Source: Alphaproteobacteria bacterium
GTDB taxonomy: Bacteria; Pseudomonadota; Alphaproteobacteria; Sphingomonadales; Emcibacteraceae
Length of the DNA stretch: 64,000 bases
NCBI GenBank assembly: GCA_002401455.1
Contig: NVTE01000004.1
Coordinates: 85,122-149,121, forward strand
Reading direction: 5' to 3'
Numbering within the stretch: position 1 is the first letter of the stretch; each line of letters opens with the position of its first letter. This document shows, one piece after another, positions 18,962-29,005 of the stretch. A program made the position numbers and the translations under genes. Below the pieces are notes generated by a model. It was not told where the DNA came from. It ran no database searches and saw nothing but the letters and a program-made list of their open reading frames with translations.

Positions 18962-19708
18962 GTGTCCCAGAACCCTGGTTTAAAGGATCGCAGACCCAAG
19001 AAAGCCCGGACAGCAAAGTCCAGGACCAAAAAGGTCAACAAAAAGGCCCGGGAAAGAAAGTGCCTGGTGACCGGCGAGACATATGCGGCCCATAAGCTGA
19101 TTCGGTTTGTGCTTGATCCCGAGGGCAATGTAATCCCGGATGTGGCGGCAAAGCTGCCTGGACGCGGGGGCTGGATTTTGGCAGAAGGCAAGGTGCTGGA
19201 TAGCGCCATGAAGAAAAAGATATTTGTCCGGTTTGGGCATAAGGTTTTGGCTTCATCAGGCCGTAAAATGGTTGATGTGGCAACGCTGGAGGATCAGGAC
19301 GCAAGTCCAGACGCGGCGACAGGTAAACAACAGCGGGTCAGGGTGGATGAAAATCTGCCGGATCTGGTGGCCCAGTTGCTTCGGCAAAGATGCCTAAATT
19401 ATCTGGGCCTTGTCAATCGGGCCGGACTTTTGGTGTCAGGGTTTGAAAAGGTTCGAGCCGCTTTAAAGGCGGGGAAGGGCCGGGCTCTGGTGACAGCGGA
19501 AGATGCCGCAGAGGGTGGGCGTAGTAAAATATGCTCTGGTCTGGGGATTGTTCTTGAAAAACTGCCGGTGATTGATATGTTCACCCGCGAAGAGTTGGGA
19601 CAAACCTTGGGTTTGTTTAATGCAGTCCATGTGACAATATTGTCGGGTGGTATGACGGAAAGCTTTCTGAAAGAGTTTTCCCGGTACGAAGGTGTTGTTA
19701 TGCGCTGA
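18962..19708 (+). CDS. ylxR: YlxR (DUF448)/L7Ae-like RNA-binding protein
   Basis: 248 residues from a GTG start after GGAAAG. A basic N-terminal leader (KARTAKSRTKKVNKKARERK) precedes the YlxR domain: RKCLVTGETYAAHKLIRFV and LPGRGGWI. The C-terminal half resembles the L7Ae/eL30 fold (NYLGLVNRAGLLVSGFEKV). The protein is typical of alphaproteobacteria, where the two domains are fused. Its nusA-infB position implies a role in RNA or ribosome function; the precise job is unsettled. Also described as RNA-binding protein or nucleoid-associated in other bacteria. Confidence 0.9.
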   Translation: MSQNPGLKDRRPKKARTAKSRTKKVNKKARERKCLVTGETYAAHKLIRFVLDPEGNVIPDVAAKLPGRGGWILAEGKVLDSAMKKKIFVRFGHKVLASSGRKMVDVATLEDQDASPDAATGKQQRVRVDENLPDLVAQLLRQRCLNYLGLVNRAGLLVSGFEKVRAALKAGKGRALVTAEDAAEGGRSKICSGLGIVLEKLPVIDMFTREELGQTLGLFNAVHVTILSGGMTESFLKEFSRYEGVVMR

Positions 19709-19758
19709 TAAAATGCATGACGGGCCTTATTATTTAAGTGGCTGAAGGCGAATATAGA

Positions 19759-22305
19759 ATGAGTGACGATAAGGACACAAAAAAACCATTGTCGGTTTCC
19801 GGCAGAAAAACGTTGCAACTGAAGCCATCGACGGCAGCACCTGCTGTCGTGCGGGCCCCAGGCGGCGTGGTTGTCCAGCGCAAGAAAAAACTTATGCTGA
19901 AACCGGGGGAAAAACCCGCTGCAGCACCAACGGCTCCCGCACCCTCTGCTGGATTTGCCAAAAAGAAAAGCTTGTCGTCGGGTCCGACCCGAAAGAGATC
20001 GGTCGTTTCTGATGGACGTCAGTTGACCGACAGTGAAATGAAGGCCCGGCTCCAGGCATTGGAGATGGCCAAGATTGAGACTGAAAAGCGGGCGGCCGTC
20101 GAAGCCGAAGCCGCCAAGAGACGGGCTGTGGAAGAGGCTGCCCGGGCAGAGTCCGATAAAGAACAGGCCGTCAAGGATGCCGAGAGTGCTAAAAAAGCGG
20201 CGACGGACGATGCTAAATTCAAAGCCGATATGGAAACTAAGAAGAAGGTCGAGTCGGAGCTGAAGGCGCAGTCTGATCTGGAAGAAGAACAGGTAGCCGC
20301 CAAGGCAAAAGCCAAGACTGCCGCCGCACCGGCCCCGAAAAAACATGGGCCAGCCGCCAAACCGGCAGAAGTCAAGCGCCCTGCTGTCAAGCCAACCCGC
20401 CGCGGTGAACCTGCCCGTCGTACCGGTCGTCTGACCGTGACCCAGGCTCTGTCTGGTGGGGGGCAAGAGCGTCAACGCAGCTTTGCGGCCCTGAAACGGG
20501 CCCGGGCCAAGGAAAAGCGTAAAGGCGGTAAAGGCATTCAGGAAAAAGTTTTCCGTGAAGTTATTATTCCTGACATGATTACGGTGGCGGAACTGTCCAA
20601 CCGGATGACGGAAAAAACCGTTGATGTGATCCGCTCCCTGATGAAAATGGATGTGATGGCAACCGCCGCTGAGGAAATCGATCAGGATACAGCAGAACTG
20701 ATTGTTGAAGAATTTGGTCATACGGTCAGACGGATCAGCGCCGCTGATGTGGAAATTGACCTGTCCGGACCAGAGGATCTTGAAGCAGATATGACCACCC
20801 GGGCACCCGTTGTCACGGTCATGGGTCATGTCGATCATGGTAAAACATCGATCCTTGATGCCTTCCGAAAATCTTCTGTGGTCACCGGTGAAGCCGGCGG
20901 CATTACCCAGCATATCGGCTCCTATCAGGTGCGGATGAAAAGTGGCGACAAGGTCACCTTCCTCGATACACCAGGCCATGCGGCCTTCTCCGCCATGCGG
21001 TCCCGTGGGGCCAAGGCGACGGATATCGTGATCCTTGTGGTTGCCGCTGATGACAGCATCATGCCCCAGACTATTGAGGCCATCAGCCATGCCAAGGCGG
21101 CCGAAGTGCCGATCATTGTGGCGATCAATAAAATCGACAAGCCGGGCGCTAATGCGGACAAGGTTCGTCAGGACCTGCTGCAGCATGAAGTCTTTGTCGA
21201 AAGCATGGGCGGTGAAATTCTTGATGTGGAAGTTTCCGCACTCAAAGGCACCAACCTGGACAAATTGGCCGAGGCCATCCAGCTTCAGTCCGAAATGCTT
21301 GACCTGAAAGTCAATAAAAACCGTAACGCCGATGGTGTTGTCGTCGAATCCCGCCTCGATAAAGGACAGGGCTCTGTGGCCACTATCCTGATTCAGCGCG
21401 GGACATTGAAAGTCGGTGATATCTTTGTCTGTGGTAACGAATGGGGCCGGGCTCGGGCCCTGCTCAATGACCGGGGCAAGAATGTGAAAAAAGCCGGTCC
21501 ATCGGTTCCTGTGGAAGTTCTGGGCCTCAATGGCATGCCACGGTCCGGTGACAGTTTCATCGTGGTCGATACCGAAGCCAAGGCCCGTGAGGTTTCCGAA
21601 TTCCGTAAAAACCGCGAACGTCTGGAGAAAGAGGCAGCACCTAAAGCAACTCTTGAAGCCATGTTCGAGAAGCTGAGCACCAAACAGGCCGAGATTGTGC
21701 CGCTGGTGATCAAGTCTGATGTTCAGGGCTCTTCCGAAGCCATTACCGGCGCGTTGGAAGCCATGAATACTGATGAAGTCCGGGCTAAGATCCTGCATTC
21801 AGCGGTCGGTGGTATTTCCGAATCCGATGTGACCCTGGCGGTCGCCTCCGGGGCGCCAATTCTGGGCTTCAATGTTCGGGCCAGCCGTAAGGCGGACGAG
21901 CTTGCCCGTCAGGAAGGCGTGGAAATCCGGTATTATTCCGTGATCTATGACCTGGTGGATGACATCAAAGCGGTCATGTCCGGCAAACTGGCACCTGAAC
22001 TCAGAGAAACCATTCTTGGCTCTGCGGAAATCCGCGATATCTTCTCTGCGGGTAAAACCGGTAAGGCTGCCGGGTGTCTGGTGCTCAACGGGGTTATGCG
22101 CAAAGGCGCTAAAGCCCGCTTGCTCCGGGATGACGTGGTGGTCTTTGAAGGCGACCTCGGCTCTCTGCGCCGGTTCAAGGATGATGTTGAAGAAGTTATA
22201 TCCGGCACTGAGTGCGGCATGAACTTTGCCAGCTATAACGACCTTAAAAAGGGTGATGTCATTGAATGTTACGAGGTTGAGTCAATTGAACGGGCCTTGG
22301 CGTAA
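19759..22305 (+). CDS. infB: Translation initiation factor IF-2
   Basis: 848 residues. A long, charged Ala/Lys/Glu-rich N-terminal region (roughly 1-260) with coiled-coil character precedes the IF2-N motif, the G domain (GHVDHGKT near 356, [22 protein letters not shown]) and C-terminal fMet-tRNA-binding domains. The GTPase places initiator tRNA in the ribosomal P site. A GTG at 19738 would add seven residues; I prefer ATG because alphaproteobacterial IF-2 usually starts near MSD and no good ribosome-binding site serves the GTG. It is followed by rbfA in one operon. Confidence 0.97.
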   Translation: MSDDKDTKKPLSVSGRKTLQLKPSTAAPAVVRAPGGVVVQRKKKLMLKPGEKPAAAPTAPAPSAGFAKKKSLSSGPTRKRSVVSDGRQLTDSEMKARLQALEMAKIETEKRAAVEAEAAKRRAVEEAARAESDKEQAVKDAESAKKAATDDAKFKADMETKKKVESELKAQSDLEEEQVAAKAKAKTAAAPAPKKHGPAAKPAEVKRPAVKPTRRGEPARRTGRLTVTQALSGGGQERQRSFAALKRARAKEKRKGGKGIQEKVFREVIIPDMITVAELSNRMTEKTVDVIRSLMKMDVMATAAEEIDQDTAELIVEEFGHTVRRISAADVEIDLSGPEDLEADMTTRAPVVTVMGHVDHGKTSILDAFRKSSVVTGEAGGITQHIGSYQVRMKSGDKVTFLDTPGHAAFSAMRSRGAKATDIVILVVAADDSIMPQTIEAISHAKAAEVPIIVAINKIDKPGANADKVRQDLLQHEVFVESMGGEILDVEVSALKGTNLDKLAEAIQLQSEMLDLKVNKNRNADGVVVESRLDKGQGSVATILIQRGTLKVGDIFVCGNEWGRARALLNDRGKNVKKAGPSVPVEVLGLNGMPRSGDSFIVVDTEAKAREVSEFRKNRERLEKEAAPKATLEAMFEKLSTKQAEIVPLVIKSDVQGSSEAITGALEAMNTDEVRAKILHSAVGGISESDVTLAVASGAPILGFNVRASRKADELARQEGVEIRYYSVIYDLVDDIKAVMSGKLAPELRETILGSAEIRDIFSAGKTGKAAGCLVLNGVMRKGAKARLLRDDVVVFEGDLGSLRRFKDDVEEVISGTECGMNFASYNDLKKGDVIECYEVESIERALA

Positions 22306-22354
22306 CGCCAGGACCGCTTCGATATTAATCTCTCTCATTAGGTAGGATACAGGT

Positions 22355-22795
22355 ATGTCCAGATTACATGGTGATGACTTAGAAAATGATGACCGCGGCC
22401 CTAGTCACCGGTTGCTCAGGGTCGGCGAAAACCTTCGCCATGCCCTGTCAGAAATTTTCACCCGTGGTGAAATCCGTGACCCGTCCCTGGACGGGGTATC
22501 GGTCACCGTGACCGAGGTCCGCTGTAGCCCGGACCTACGCAATGCAACTATCTTTGTCATGCCGCTGGGCGGCACCAATGCCCGGGATGTTGTTGACGCG
22601 CTAACCCGGAACAGTAAATATATCCGCGGCCAGTTGTCGCGCATGGTCACCATGAAATATCTGCCCAACCTGAAATTCACCAGTGACAGCAGCTTTGGTG
22701 AGGCCGGCCATATCGAGAAACTGCTCCGTAGCCCCCATGTGGCCCAGGACCTGGGGCCCGACACCGATGATGATCCTGATCTGAAGGACGACTGA
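22355..22795 (+). CDS. rbfA: 30S ribosome-binding factor RbfA
   Basis: 146 residues with a KH-like fold. RLLRVGENLRHALSEIF at the start and SPDLRNATIFVMPLGG in the middle are typical, as is YLPNLKFTSDSSFGEA. It binds immature 30S subunits and helps 16S rRNA 5'-end maturation. AGGATACAGGT precedes the ATG. truB begins 3 nt after its stop. Confidence 0.95.
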   Translation: MSRLHGDDLENDDRGPSHRLLRVGENLRHALSEIFTRGEIRDPSLDGVSVTVTEVRCSPDLRNATIFVMPLGGTNARDVVDALTRNSKYIRGQLSRMVTMKYLPNLKFTSDSSFGEAGHIEKLLRSPHVAQDLGPDTDDDPDLKDD

Positions 22796-22798
22796 CCC

Positions 22799-23707
22799 TT
22801 GGGCCGAAAGCGTAAAGGGATCAAGCTCGACGGGTGGCTGGTGATCGACAAGCCACTGGGCATGGGATCAACTCAAGTGGTCGGGAAATGCCGCTGGCTG
22901 ACCAAGGCTCAGAAGGTCGGCCATGGCGGAACTCTTGATCCGCTGGCGACCGGCATTCTGCCCATTGCCTTTGGTGAGGCGACAAAAACCATTCCTTTCA
23001 TCATGGATGCCCGTAAAACATACGAATTCACCGTGACCTTTGGCGAAAGCCGGTCGACAGATGACGGCGAGGGCGAAGTGACCGCCACCAGTGACCATCG
23101 TCCGTCCGAGGCTGAAATATTGGCGATACTGCCCGACTTTATGGGTCATATCACTCAAATTCCGCCCAAATACAGCGCCCTGAAGATTGATGGAAAACGG
23201 GCTTATGACCTGGCGCGAGCTGGCGAAGAAGTGGTGATGAAATCCCGCGAAGTTGACATTTTTAGCCTCGAGCTTATGTCTTATGACGGGACGCTGGCAA
23301 GCCTGCGTACCAGTTGCGGAAAGGGCACTTATATCCGGTCTCTGGCCCGTGATATGGCGCTGAAATTGGGCACGGTTGGCTATGTATCAACCCTGCGGCG
23401 AACCCGGGTTGGTTCATTTGATTTAAAAGCGTCGATTTCACTGGAAAAGCTAGAGGAATTAAGCCATAGTGCGCCGCCTGAGGATTGGATTCTCCCCGTG
23501 GTGACCGTGCTGGACGACATCTTGGCACTGGCCGTTACGGAAGAGCAAGCAAAGCTTCTGTCCCATGGACAACAGCTGAGCATCCCGGAGCAGATTGCAC
23601 CGGGGATCGTCAGGGCCATGGCTGGCACACGCTTAGTCGCATTGTGTCAGGTCGAAGATGGCCCGGAACAGACGATCCTGAAACCGGTGCGGGTGTTTAA
23701 TATTTAA
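22799..23707 (+). CDS. truB: tRNA pseudouridine(55) synthase TruB
   Basis: 302 residues from a TTG start. The next in-frame ATG would remove the conserved GWLVIDKPLGMGSTQVV, so TTG with GAAGGACGA upstream is favoured. GHGGTLDPLATGILPIAFGEATK holds the catalytic Asp, and FMGHITQIPPKYSALKIDGKRAYDLAR follows. A PUA-like C-terminus is present. It isomerises U55 in the T-loop of tRNAs. It lies in conserved order before rpsO. Confidence 0.95.
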   Translation: MGRKRKGIKLDGWLVIDKPLGMGSTQVVGKCRWLTKAQKVGHGGTLDPLATGILPIAFGEATKTIPFIMDARKTYEFTVTFGESRSTDDGEGEVTATSDHRPSEAEILAILPDFMGHITQIPPKYSALKIDGKRAYDLARAGEEVVMKSREVDIFSLELMSYDGTLASLRTSCGKGTYIRSLARDMALKLGTVGYVSTLRRTRVGSFDLKASISLEKLEELSHSAPPEDWILPVVTVLDDILALAVTEEQAKLLSHGQQLSIPEQIAPGIVRAMAGTRLVALCQVEDGPEQTILKPVRVFNI

Positions 23708-23728
23708 TTTTTTTTAAAGGAGACTACG

Positions 23729-23998
23729 ATGTCGATTACAGCTGAAAAGAAACAGGAACTGATTAAAGAATTCGCTACAGGCGAAGGCGATACAGGTTCC
23801 CCCGAAGTACAGGTTGCCATTCTGACCACCAGAATTCTGAACCTGACAGAACATTTCAAAACTCATAAAAAAGATAACCATTCACGTCGCGGTCTGTTGA
23901 TGCTTGTCAACAAACGTCGCAGCCTGTTGAGCTATCTGAGCACTACAAACCAAGCCCGTTATCAGACTCTGATCAAGCGTCTTGGTTTGCGTAAGTAA
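23729..23998 (+). CDS. rpsO: 30S ribosomal protein S15
   Basis: 89 residues, the normal length. [21 protein letters not shown] and [19 protein letters not shown] are the S15 signatures for binding 16S rRNA h20/h22. A strong AAAGGAGA precedes the ATG. pnp follows after 110 nt containing an imperfect hairpin (around 24010-24031), perhaps a processing site as in E. coli rpsO-pnp. Confidence 0.98.
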   Translation: MSITAEKKQELIKEFATGEGDTGSPEVQVAILTTRILNLTEHFKTHKKDNHSRRGLLMLVNKRRSLLSYLSTTNQARYQTLIKRLGLRK

Positions 23999-24108
23999 TA
24001 AAAAATACCGCATAGCCATAGGGGTTATGCACAAGGTTTTCGATAAGCTCTGGTTTGGGATGGGCCCAGATCAGAGCTCGGAATCCGTAGGTTAAGGATA
24101 AGATATAT

Positions 24109-26235
24109 ATGTTTGAAATACATAGAAAAGAAATTAACTGGGGCGGTCGTACGCTGGTTCTTGAAACCGGCCGGATTGCACGCCAGGCAAATGGGGCCGT
24201 TATGGTCACTTACGGCGAAACATCCTGCTTGACGGCAGTGACCGCTGCTAAGACCCCAAAAGTCGGTATCGACTTTTTCCCCCTCACCGTAAATTATCAA
24301 GAACGCGCTTATTCCGCCGGTAAAATACCAGGCGGTTTTTTTAAACGCGAAGGCCGTCCAGGCGAAGCTGAGACATTAACCTGTCGCCTGATTGACCGTC
24401 CAATCCGTCCTTTGTTCGTCAAAGGCTTTAAGAATGAAACCCAGGTTGTCTGTACGGTCATGTCCCATGACCTGGAAAACAACCCGGATATCACGGCCCT
24501 GATCGGCACATCAGCGGCGCTGACCATTTCCGGTCTGCCGTTCATGGGTCCCATTGGTGCGGCGCGTGTCGGTTACATCGACGGCGAATATATTCTGAAC
24601 CCAACATTTGAAGAGCTGGAAACATCCGATCTTGATCTGGTTGTTGCCGGTACCCGCGATGCGGTTCTGATGGTTGAATCAGAAGCCAATGAGCTGACTG
24701 AAGAAGTCATGCTTGGCGCGGTTATGTTCGGTCATGAGCAGATGCAGGTGGTCATTGATATGATTATCGAACTGGCTGAACTGGCGGCAAAAGAGCCAAT
24801 GGAAATGCCTGAGCCGGAAGATCATTCCGAGCTGGCTGCCAAGATTACCAAAATGGCTGAAGCTGACCTGCGGGCCGCTTATGGCGAAATCGTCAAACAG
24901 GTTCGGTCCACTCAGCTGTCTGCTGTAAAGGCCCGTGTTTTGGCTGACCTGATCGAAGCTGATGAAAATGTCGACACCGGTGTTGTTGCTGATCTGTTGA
25001 AAAACCTCGAAAAGAACATTGTTCGTGGCGATATCATCAAAACCGGCAAGCGGATTGATGGTCGTGCCCTTGATAAGGTCCGGGCGATTGATTCCCAGGT
25101 TAATATCCTGCCCCGGACCCATGGTTCTGCGCTGTTCACCCGCGGTGAAACACAGGCAACTGTCGTGACCACATTGGGTACTGGCGATGATGAGCAGTTC
25201 ATTGATGCCCTGACCGGCACCTATAAAGAACGCTTCATGCTGCATTATAACTTCCCGCCCTATTCTGTTGGTGAAACGGGTCGCATGATGGGTACAAGCC
25301 GTCGGGAAACCGGCCATGGTAAATTGGCCTGGCGCGCTCTGCGGGCTGTTCTGCCAAGCAAAGAAGAATTCCCTTACACCATTCGTCTGGTGTCTGAGAT
25401 CACTGAATCCAACGGTTCCTCCTCCATGGCGTCTGTCTGTGGTGGCTCTCTGTCGTTGATGGATGCTGGTGTACCTCTGAAGCGTCCGGTTTCTGGTATT
25501 GCCATGGGCCTGATCAAAGAAGGCGACGACTATGCGGTTCTGTCCGACATTCTGGGTGATGAAGATCATCTGGGCGACATGGACTTTAAAGTGGCCGGGA
25601 CCTCCAAGGGTCTGACTTCTTTGCAGATGGACATCAAGATCACTGGCATTACCCAGGAGATCATGGAAATTGCCCTGAAGCAGGCTTCTGCTGGCCGGGC
25701 TTATATCCTTGCCGAAATGGAAAAAGCCCTGTCCGGTGCCCGTGAAGAAATGAGTGATCATGCACCGCGCATCGAAACCATCAAGATCAACCGCGAAAAA
25801 ATCCGCGAAGTGATCGGGACCGGTGGTAAGGTTATTCGGGAAATCTGTGAAGTGACTGGTGCCAAGGTTGACATCGAAGACGACGGAACCATCAAGGTTT
25901 CCTCTTCTGACCTGTCTGCCATTGAAGCCGCTCTGAAATGGATTGAAGGTATTGTCGCCGAACCTGAAGTTGGCAAGATCTACGAAGGCAAGGTTGTTAA
26001 AACTGTTGACTTCGGCGCTTTTGTTAACTTCCTGGGTAGCCGTGATGGTCTGGTTCACATCAGTGAATTGGAAGATTACCGGGTGAAACAGGTTACCGAT
26101 GTGATCAAAGAAGGTGACATCATCAAGGTCAAAGTTCTTGGTATTGATGACCGCGGTAAGGTTCGCCTGAGCCGCCGGGTGGTTGACCAGGAAACTGGTG
26201 AAGACATTCAGGAAAAAAAGACTGAAGAGGAATAA
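24109..26235 (+). CDS. pnp: Polyribonucleotide nucleotidyltransferase (PNPase)
   Basis: 708 residues. Two RNase PH domains flank an all-helical linker: the first has [21 protein letters not shown], the second [17 protein letters not shown] with catalytic [28 protein letters not shown] domain ([16 protein letters not shown]) and an S1 domain ([17 protein letters not shown]) follow. It degrades RNA 3'-5' phosphorolytically, probably within an RNase E degradosome. It ends the operon before an unusually long hairpin. Confidence 0.98.
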   Translation: MFEIHRKEINWGGRTLVLETGRIARQANGAVMVTYGETSCLTAVTAAKTPKVGIDFFPLTVNYQERAYSAGKIPGGFFKREGRPGEAETLTCRLIDRPIRPLFVKGFKNETQVVCTVMSHDLENNPDITALIGTSAALTISGLPFMGPIGAARVGYIDGEYILNPTFEELETSDLDLVVAGTRDAVLMVESEANELTEEVMLGAVMFGHEQMQVVIDMIIELAELAAKEPMEMPEPEDHSELAAKITKMAEADLRAAYGEIVKQVRSTQLSAVKARVLADLIEADENVDTGVVADLLKNLEKNIVRGDIIKTGKRIDGRALDKVRAIDSQVNILPRTHGSALFTRGETQATVVTTLGTGDDEQFIDALTGTYKERFMLHYNFPPYSVGETGRMMGTSRRETGHGKLAWRALRAVLPSKEEFPYTIRLVSEITESNGSSSMASVCGGSLSLMDAGVPLKRPVSGIAMGLIKEGDDYAVLSDILGDEDHLGDMDFKVAGTSKGLTSLQMDIKITGITQEIMEIALKQASAGRAYILAEMEKALSGAREEMSDHAPRIETIKINREKIREVIGTGGKVIREICEVTGAKVDIEDDGTIKVSSSDLSAIEAALKWIEGIVAEPEVGKIYEGKVVKTVDFGAFVNFLGSRDGLVHISELEDYRVKQVTDVIKEGDIIKVKVLGIDDRGKVRLSRRVVDQETGEDIQEKKTEEE

Positions 26236-26255
26236 TTTCCGCTTCATAATTTATC

Positions 26256-26333
26256 GGCCGGATGGCCTTGTGTTCCTTGTAATAGGGGGTTCAGACCCCA
26301 TATAAGGGACACATCCATCCGGCCTCATTTTTA
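26256..26333 (+). terminator. Very long three-tier hairpin after pnp
   Basis: GGCCGGATGG (26256-26265) pairs with CCATCCGGCC (26315-26324). Inside it 26269-26281 pairs with 26301-26313 (13 bp, two G:U), and inside that GGGGT-TCAG-ACCCC (26286-26299). About 28 pairs in all, followed by TCATTTTTA. It serves as the operon terminator by location, but is far longer than needed and could be a mobile palindromic repeat. Confidence 0.7.
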
Positions 26334-26380
26334 TAGATGCCGGCAAAGGGGTCTGGCTGTTTTGTAGGGTAAGAACCGTT

Positions 26381-27778
26381 ATGAGTTTACTTGAACCGTT
26401 GATGATGTCAGGAAAAGAAGTCCTGCCACTTGTGGAGGGCGGCAAGGGGATTTCTGCCACTAATGGCATCAGTGCTGGCGCGTGGGCTGCGGCCGGAGGG
26501 GTCGGTACCGTCAGCTGTGTCAATGCGGACAGTTTTGATGGCCAGGGAAATGTCATTCCCCAGATTTATCACGGTAAAACAAGAATTGAACGCCATCAGG
26601 AACTGATAGAATACGCCATCAATGGCGGTCTTACCCAGGTTCGGGATGCTCATGACCTGGCCGGCGGCCAGGGCCGTATTCATATCAATGTCCTGTGGGA
26701 AATGGGTGGCGCAGAAGCCATTCTTGAAGGCGTGCTGACCAAAGCCAAGGGCCTTGTACATGGTGTGACCTGTGGCGCAGGCATGCCCTATAAGCTCAGC
26801 GAAATTGCCGCCAAACATGAAGTTTTTTATCATCCGATTATTTCATCGGCCCGGGCTTTCGGCATTCTGTGGAAACGGGCCTACAAAAAACATGGTGATT
26901 GGCTGGGCAGTGTGGTCTATGAAGATCCGTGGCTTGCCGGTGGCCATAATGGCCTGACCAATGCTGAAGACCCCCGCGAGCCTCAGGACCCCTACCCCCG
27001 GGTAGCCGCGCTGCGGACCATGATGAATAAATTTGGCCTGCAGCATGTTCCGATCATCATGGCCGGTGGAGTCTGGTACTTACGGGACTGGACCAACTGG
27101 CTCAATAACCCGGAAATTGGCCTGATCGCCTTTCAGTATGGCACTCGGCCTTTGCTGACCAAGGAAAGCCCGATTCCAAAAATCTGGAAAGATGCCCTGA
27201 CCACCTTGAAGGAAGGCGATATTCTTCTTCATCGCTTCAGCCCGACCGGATTTTATTCGTCAGCGGTCAAGACCCGGTTCCTGCGCGAGCTGCAAGGCCG
27301 TTCTGACCGTCAGGTGACCTTCAGTGGCAAGCAGACCGAGGAATTTTCCGCTGAAATTCAGGCGGGAAAAAGAAAATATTTTGTTCAGCCTGAAGATAAA
27401 CCAAAAGCAGACCTGTGGATTGCCGACGGATTTTCCGAGGCTCTGAAGACACCCGACGGGACCTTGGTCTTTGATACCCCGGCCCAGGCCCTGGACATCC
27501 GCAAGGATCAGAAAGACTGCATGGGTTGTCTCAGCCAGTGTAAATTTTCCAATTGGTCCCAGAATGAGGACGCAAATTATTCCACCGGACGGGGCGCAGA
27601 TCCGCGCAGCTTCTGTATTCAGAAAACCCTGATGGACATTTCTCATGGCGGCGCATTGGAAGATAATCTGATGTTTGCCGGCCATGCAGCGTTTAATTTC
27701 TCGACCGACCCTTTCTTCAGCAACGGCTTTGTGCCAACGGTGAAAGAATTGTTTGAACGTATTTTAACCGGGGATTAA
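26381..27778 (+). CDS. NAD(P)H-dependent flavin oxidoreductase, nitronate monooxygenase family
   Basis: 465 residues, TIM-barrel FMN enzyme. VTCGAGMPYKLSEIA, VYEDPWLAGGHNGL and VPIIMAGGVWYLRDW match the phosphate- and flavin-binding positions of the 2-nitropropane dioxygenase/FabK-related family. It is longer than typical nitronate monooxygenases. A C-terminal extension has Cys380, Cys383 and Cys387 (CMGCLSQC), a possible metal or Fe-S site. Substrate is not predictable. It appears monocistronic. Confidence 0.85.
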   Translation: MSLLEPLMMSGKEVLPLVEGGKGISATNGISAGAWAAAGGVGTVSCVNADSFDGQGNVIPQIYHGKTRIERHQELIEYAINGGLTQVRDAHDLAGGQGRIHINVLWEMGGAEAILEGVLTKAKGLVHGVTCGAGMPYKLSEIAAKHEVFYHPIISSARAFGILWKRAYKKHGDWLGSVVYEDPWLAGGHNGLTNAEDPREPQDPYPRVAALRTMMNKFGLQHVPIIMAGGVWYLRDWTNWLNNPEIGLIAFQYGTRPLLTKESPIPKIWKDALTTLKEGDILLHRFSPTGFYSSAVKTRFLRELQGRSDRQVTFSGKQTEEFSAEIQAGKRKYFVQPEDKPKADLWIADGFSEALKTPDGTLVFDTPAQALDIRKDQKDCMGCLSQCKFSNWSQNEDANYSTGRGADPRSFCIQKTLMDISHGGALEDNLMFAGHAAFNFSTDPFFSNGFVPTVKELFERILTGD

Positions 27779-27881
27779 AGGCAGTTTTTAGCAAAATTGT
27801 CCCATCGCCCCCAGAGATTATTTCATTATTTCGTCATTATGGAGTATTGTCGGGGGAGCGAATGGAGTTGATGGACATCCC

Positions 27882-28334
27882 ATGTCAGACCAAGTCAAAA
27901 CGAACCATAAAACAACAGCCAAAGAAAGGCCTTTTGCCCGGGCCATTCAGACCCTACGGAATGTGGGTTTGCGGCCTACCCGTCAGCGTATGGCTTTGGC
28001 AAAAATCCTCTTTGATGGGGCCAATCGCCATGTGACGGCCGACAGTCTTCATGAGGAAATTGACAAAGCCAATATTACCATCTCCCGGGCGACCATCTAT
28101 AACACCCTGCATCAATTCACCGATGTGGGCCTCCTGCGGGAAGTGGTGGTGGATTCTGGCCGGACCTATTTTGATACCAACGTTACGGATCACCATCATT
28201 ATTTTCTCGAAGAGGAAGGCTGTCTGCAGGATATCCCTGACGGGGCGTTAACAATTGGCCTGCTGCCGGAAGTGCCCCCGGGAAAGAAATTCTCCCGGGT
28301 TGAGGTGATCATTCATGTGGCGAAAGACAGTTAA
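27882..28334 (+). CDS. irr: Iron response regulator Irr (Fur family)
   Basis: 150 residues. Winged helix GLRPTRQRMALAKILF with recognition segment SRATIYNTLHQFTDVGLL. The diagnostic TDHHHYFLEEEG histidine cluster of Irr replaces the canonical Fur metal sites. In Rhizobiales and relatives Irr senses haem and controls iron genes under iron limitation. The usual C-terminal CXXC motifs of Fur are absent. The stop overlaps the convergent SH3 gene by 4 nt. Confidence 0.9.
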   Translation: MSDQVKTNHKTTAKERPFARAIQTLRNVGLRPTRQRMALAKILFDGANRHVTADSLHEEIDKANITISRATIYNTLHQFTDVGLLREVVVDSGRTYFDTNVTDHHHYFLEEEGCLQDIPDGALTIGLLPEVPPGKKFSRVEVIIHVAKDS

Positions 28335-28843
28335 TCAAGATTTTCTTCGTCGAGAGTACCCCAGAAACTGCCCTGTTTCAGCCAGCCTTTGAAACCATTG
28401 AGGTCCAGCTCGCACCATCCCCCGGCACAGCGGCGTATTTTCCCAATCACGCCGGCTTCAGCAATCACAGCCACCGACTGATCCGGGTCTGGGCCTTTCA
28501 ATAGATTTTGCTGTTCTGCAATGATCAGGGCGGTACGTTTGCTGGATAACAACGGCCCCCAGATCCAACCAGTGGCTCCCTCGGAGTCAACTATTTTGCG
28601 CCAGTTTTCATATTCGGCAATGATCTTTACCGGCAGGTGTCTTTTTTTGAAGACCCAGGTAATGGGATATTTTCCGTCTGGACCGGTTCTGACATTGACG
28701 GTCTTTTTGGCCAGAGAGACATATCTGGGCACCAGTAGCCCGCTCTTACCCACGATGGTCCGTTCCTGTGCCGCATCTGAAAGGTCTGGCAGGGCCAAAA
28801 GCATGAGGCTGGTTATGAGGCATATCAAGCGACGGGAGGCCAT
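28331..28843 (-). CDS. Secreted protein with two bacterial SH3 domains
   Basis: 170 residues from the ATG preceded by GAGGAAAAAACAC; a longer frame to 28963 lacks support. A signal peptide (RRLICLITSLMLLALP) ends near residue 25. The first SH3b domain is KKTVNVRTGPDGKYPITWVF through GWIWGPLLS; the second is a weaker repeat with CAGGWCELDLNGFKGWLKQG. Such proteins are common in alphaproteobacteria and are thought to bind periplasmic peptidoglycan; exact function is unknown. Stop codons of irr and this gene share a TTAA. Confidence 0.85.
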   Translation of the reverse strand: MASRRLICLITSLMLLALPDLSDAAQERTIVGKSGLLVPRYVSLAKKTVNVRTGPDGKYPITWVFKKRHLPVKIIAEYENWRKIVDSEGATGWIWGPLLSSKRTALIIAEQQNLLKGPDPDQSVAVIAEAGVIGKIRRCAGGWCELDLNGFKGWLKQGSFWGTLDEENLD

Positions 28844-29005
28844 TGTGTTTTTTCCTCTGGCTGGGGGTGATTTTTTTGGATTATGTGCCGAATATTGACT
28901 GAGATGTTTGAATACGGTCGTGCTTTCTGCTAGACATGATAAAGAATGGAAAGGCGACCACAAGCCTTTTTATGTGCCCAATGATAATAAAAACCGGAAT
29001 TCTGA

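Noticed and set aside
19399..21798. 799-codon open frame antisense to infB and ylxR
   Set aside because: It is the complement of well-supported genes. Its composition (His, Phe, Gly and Arg runs) is that of an antisense shadow, and it resembles no family.
24679..26247. 522-codon open frame antisense to pnp
   Set aside because: It lies opposite intact PNPase domains, has no ribosome-binding site, and its Asn/His/Gln-rich sequence is a codon-bias artefact.
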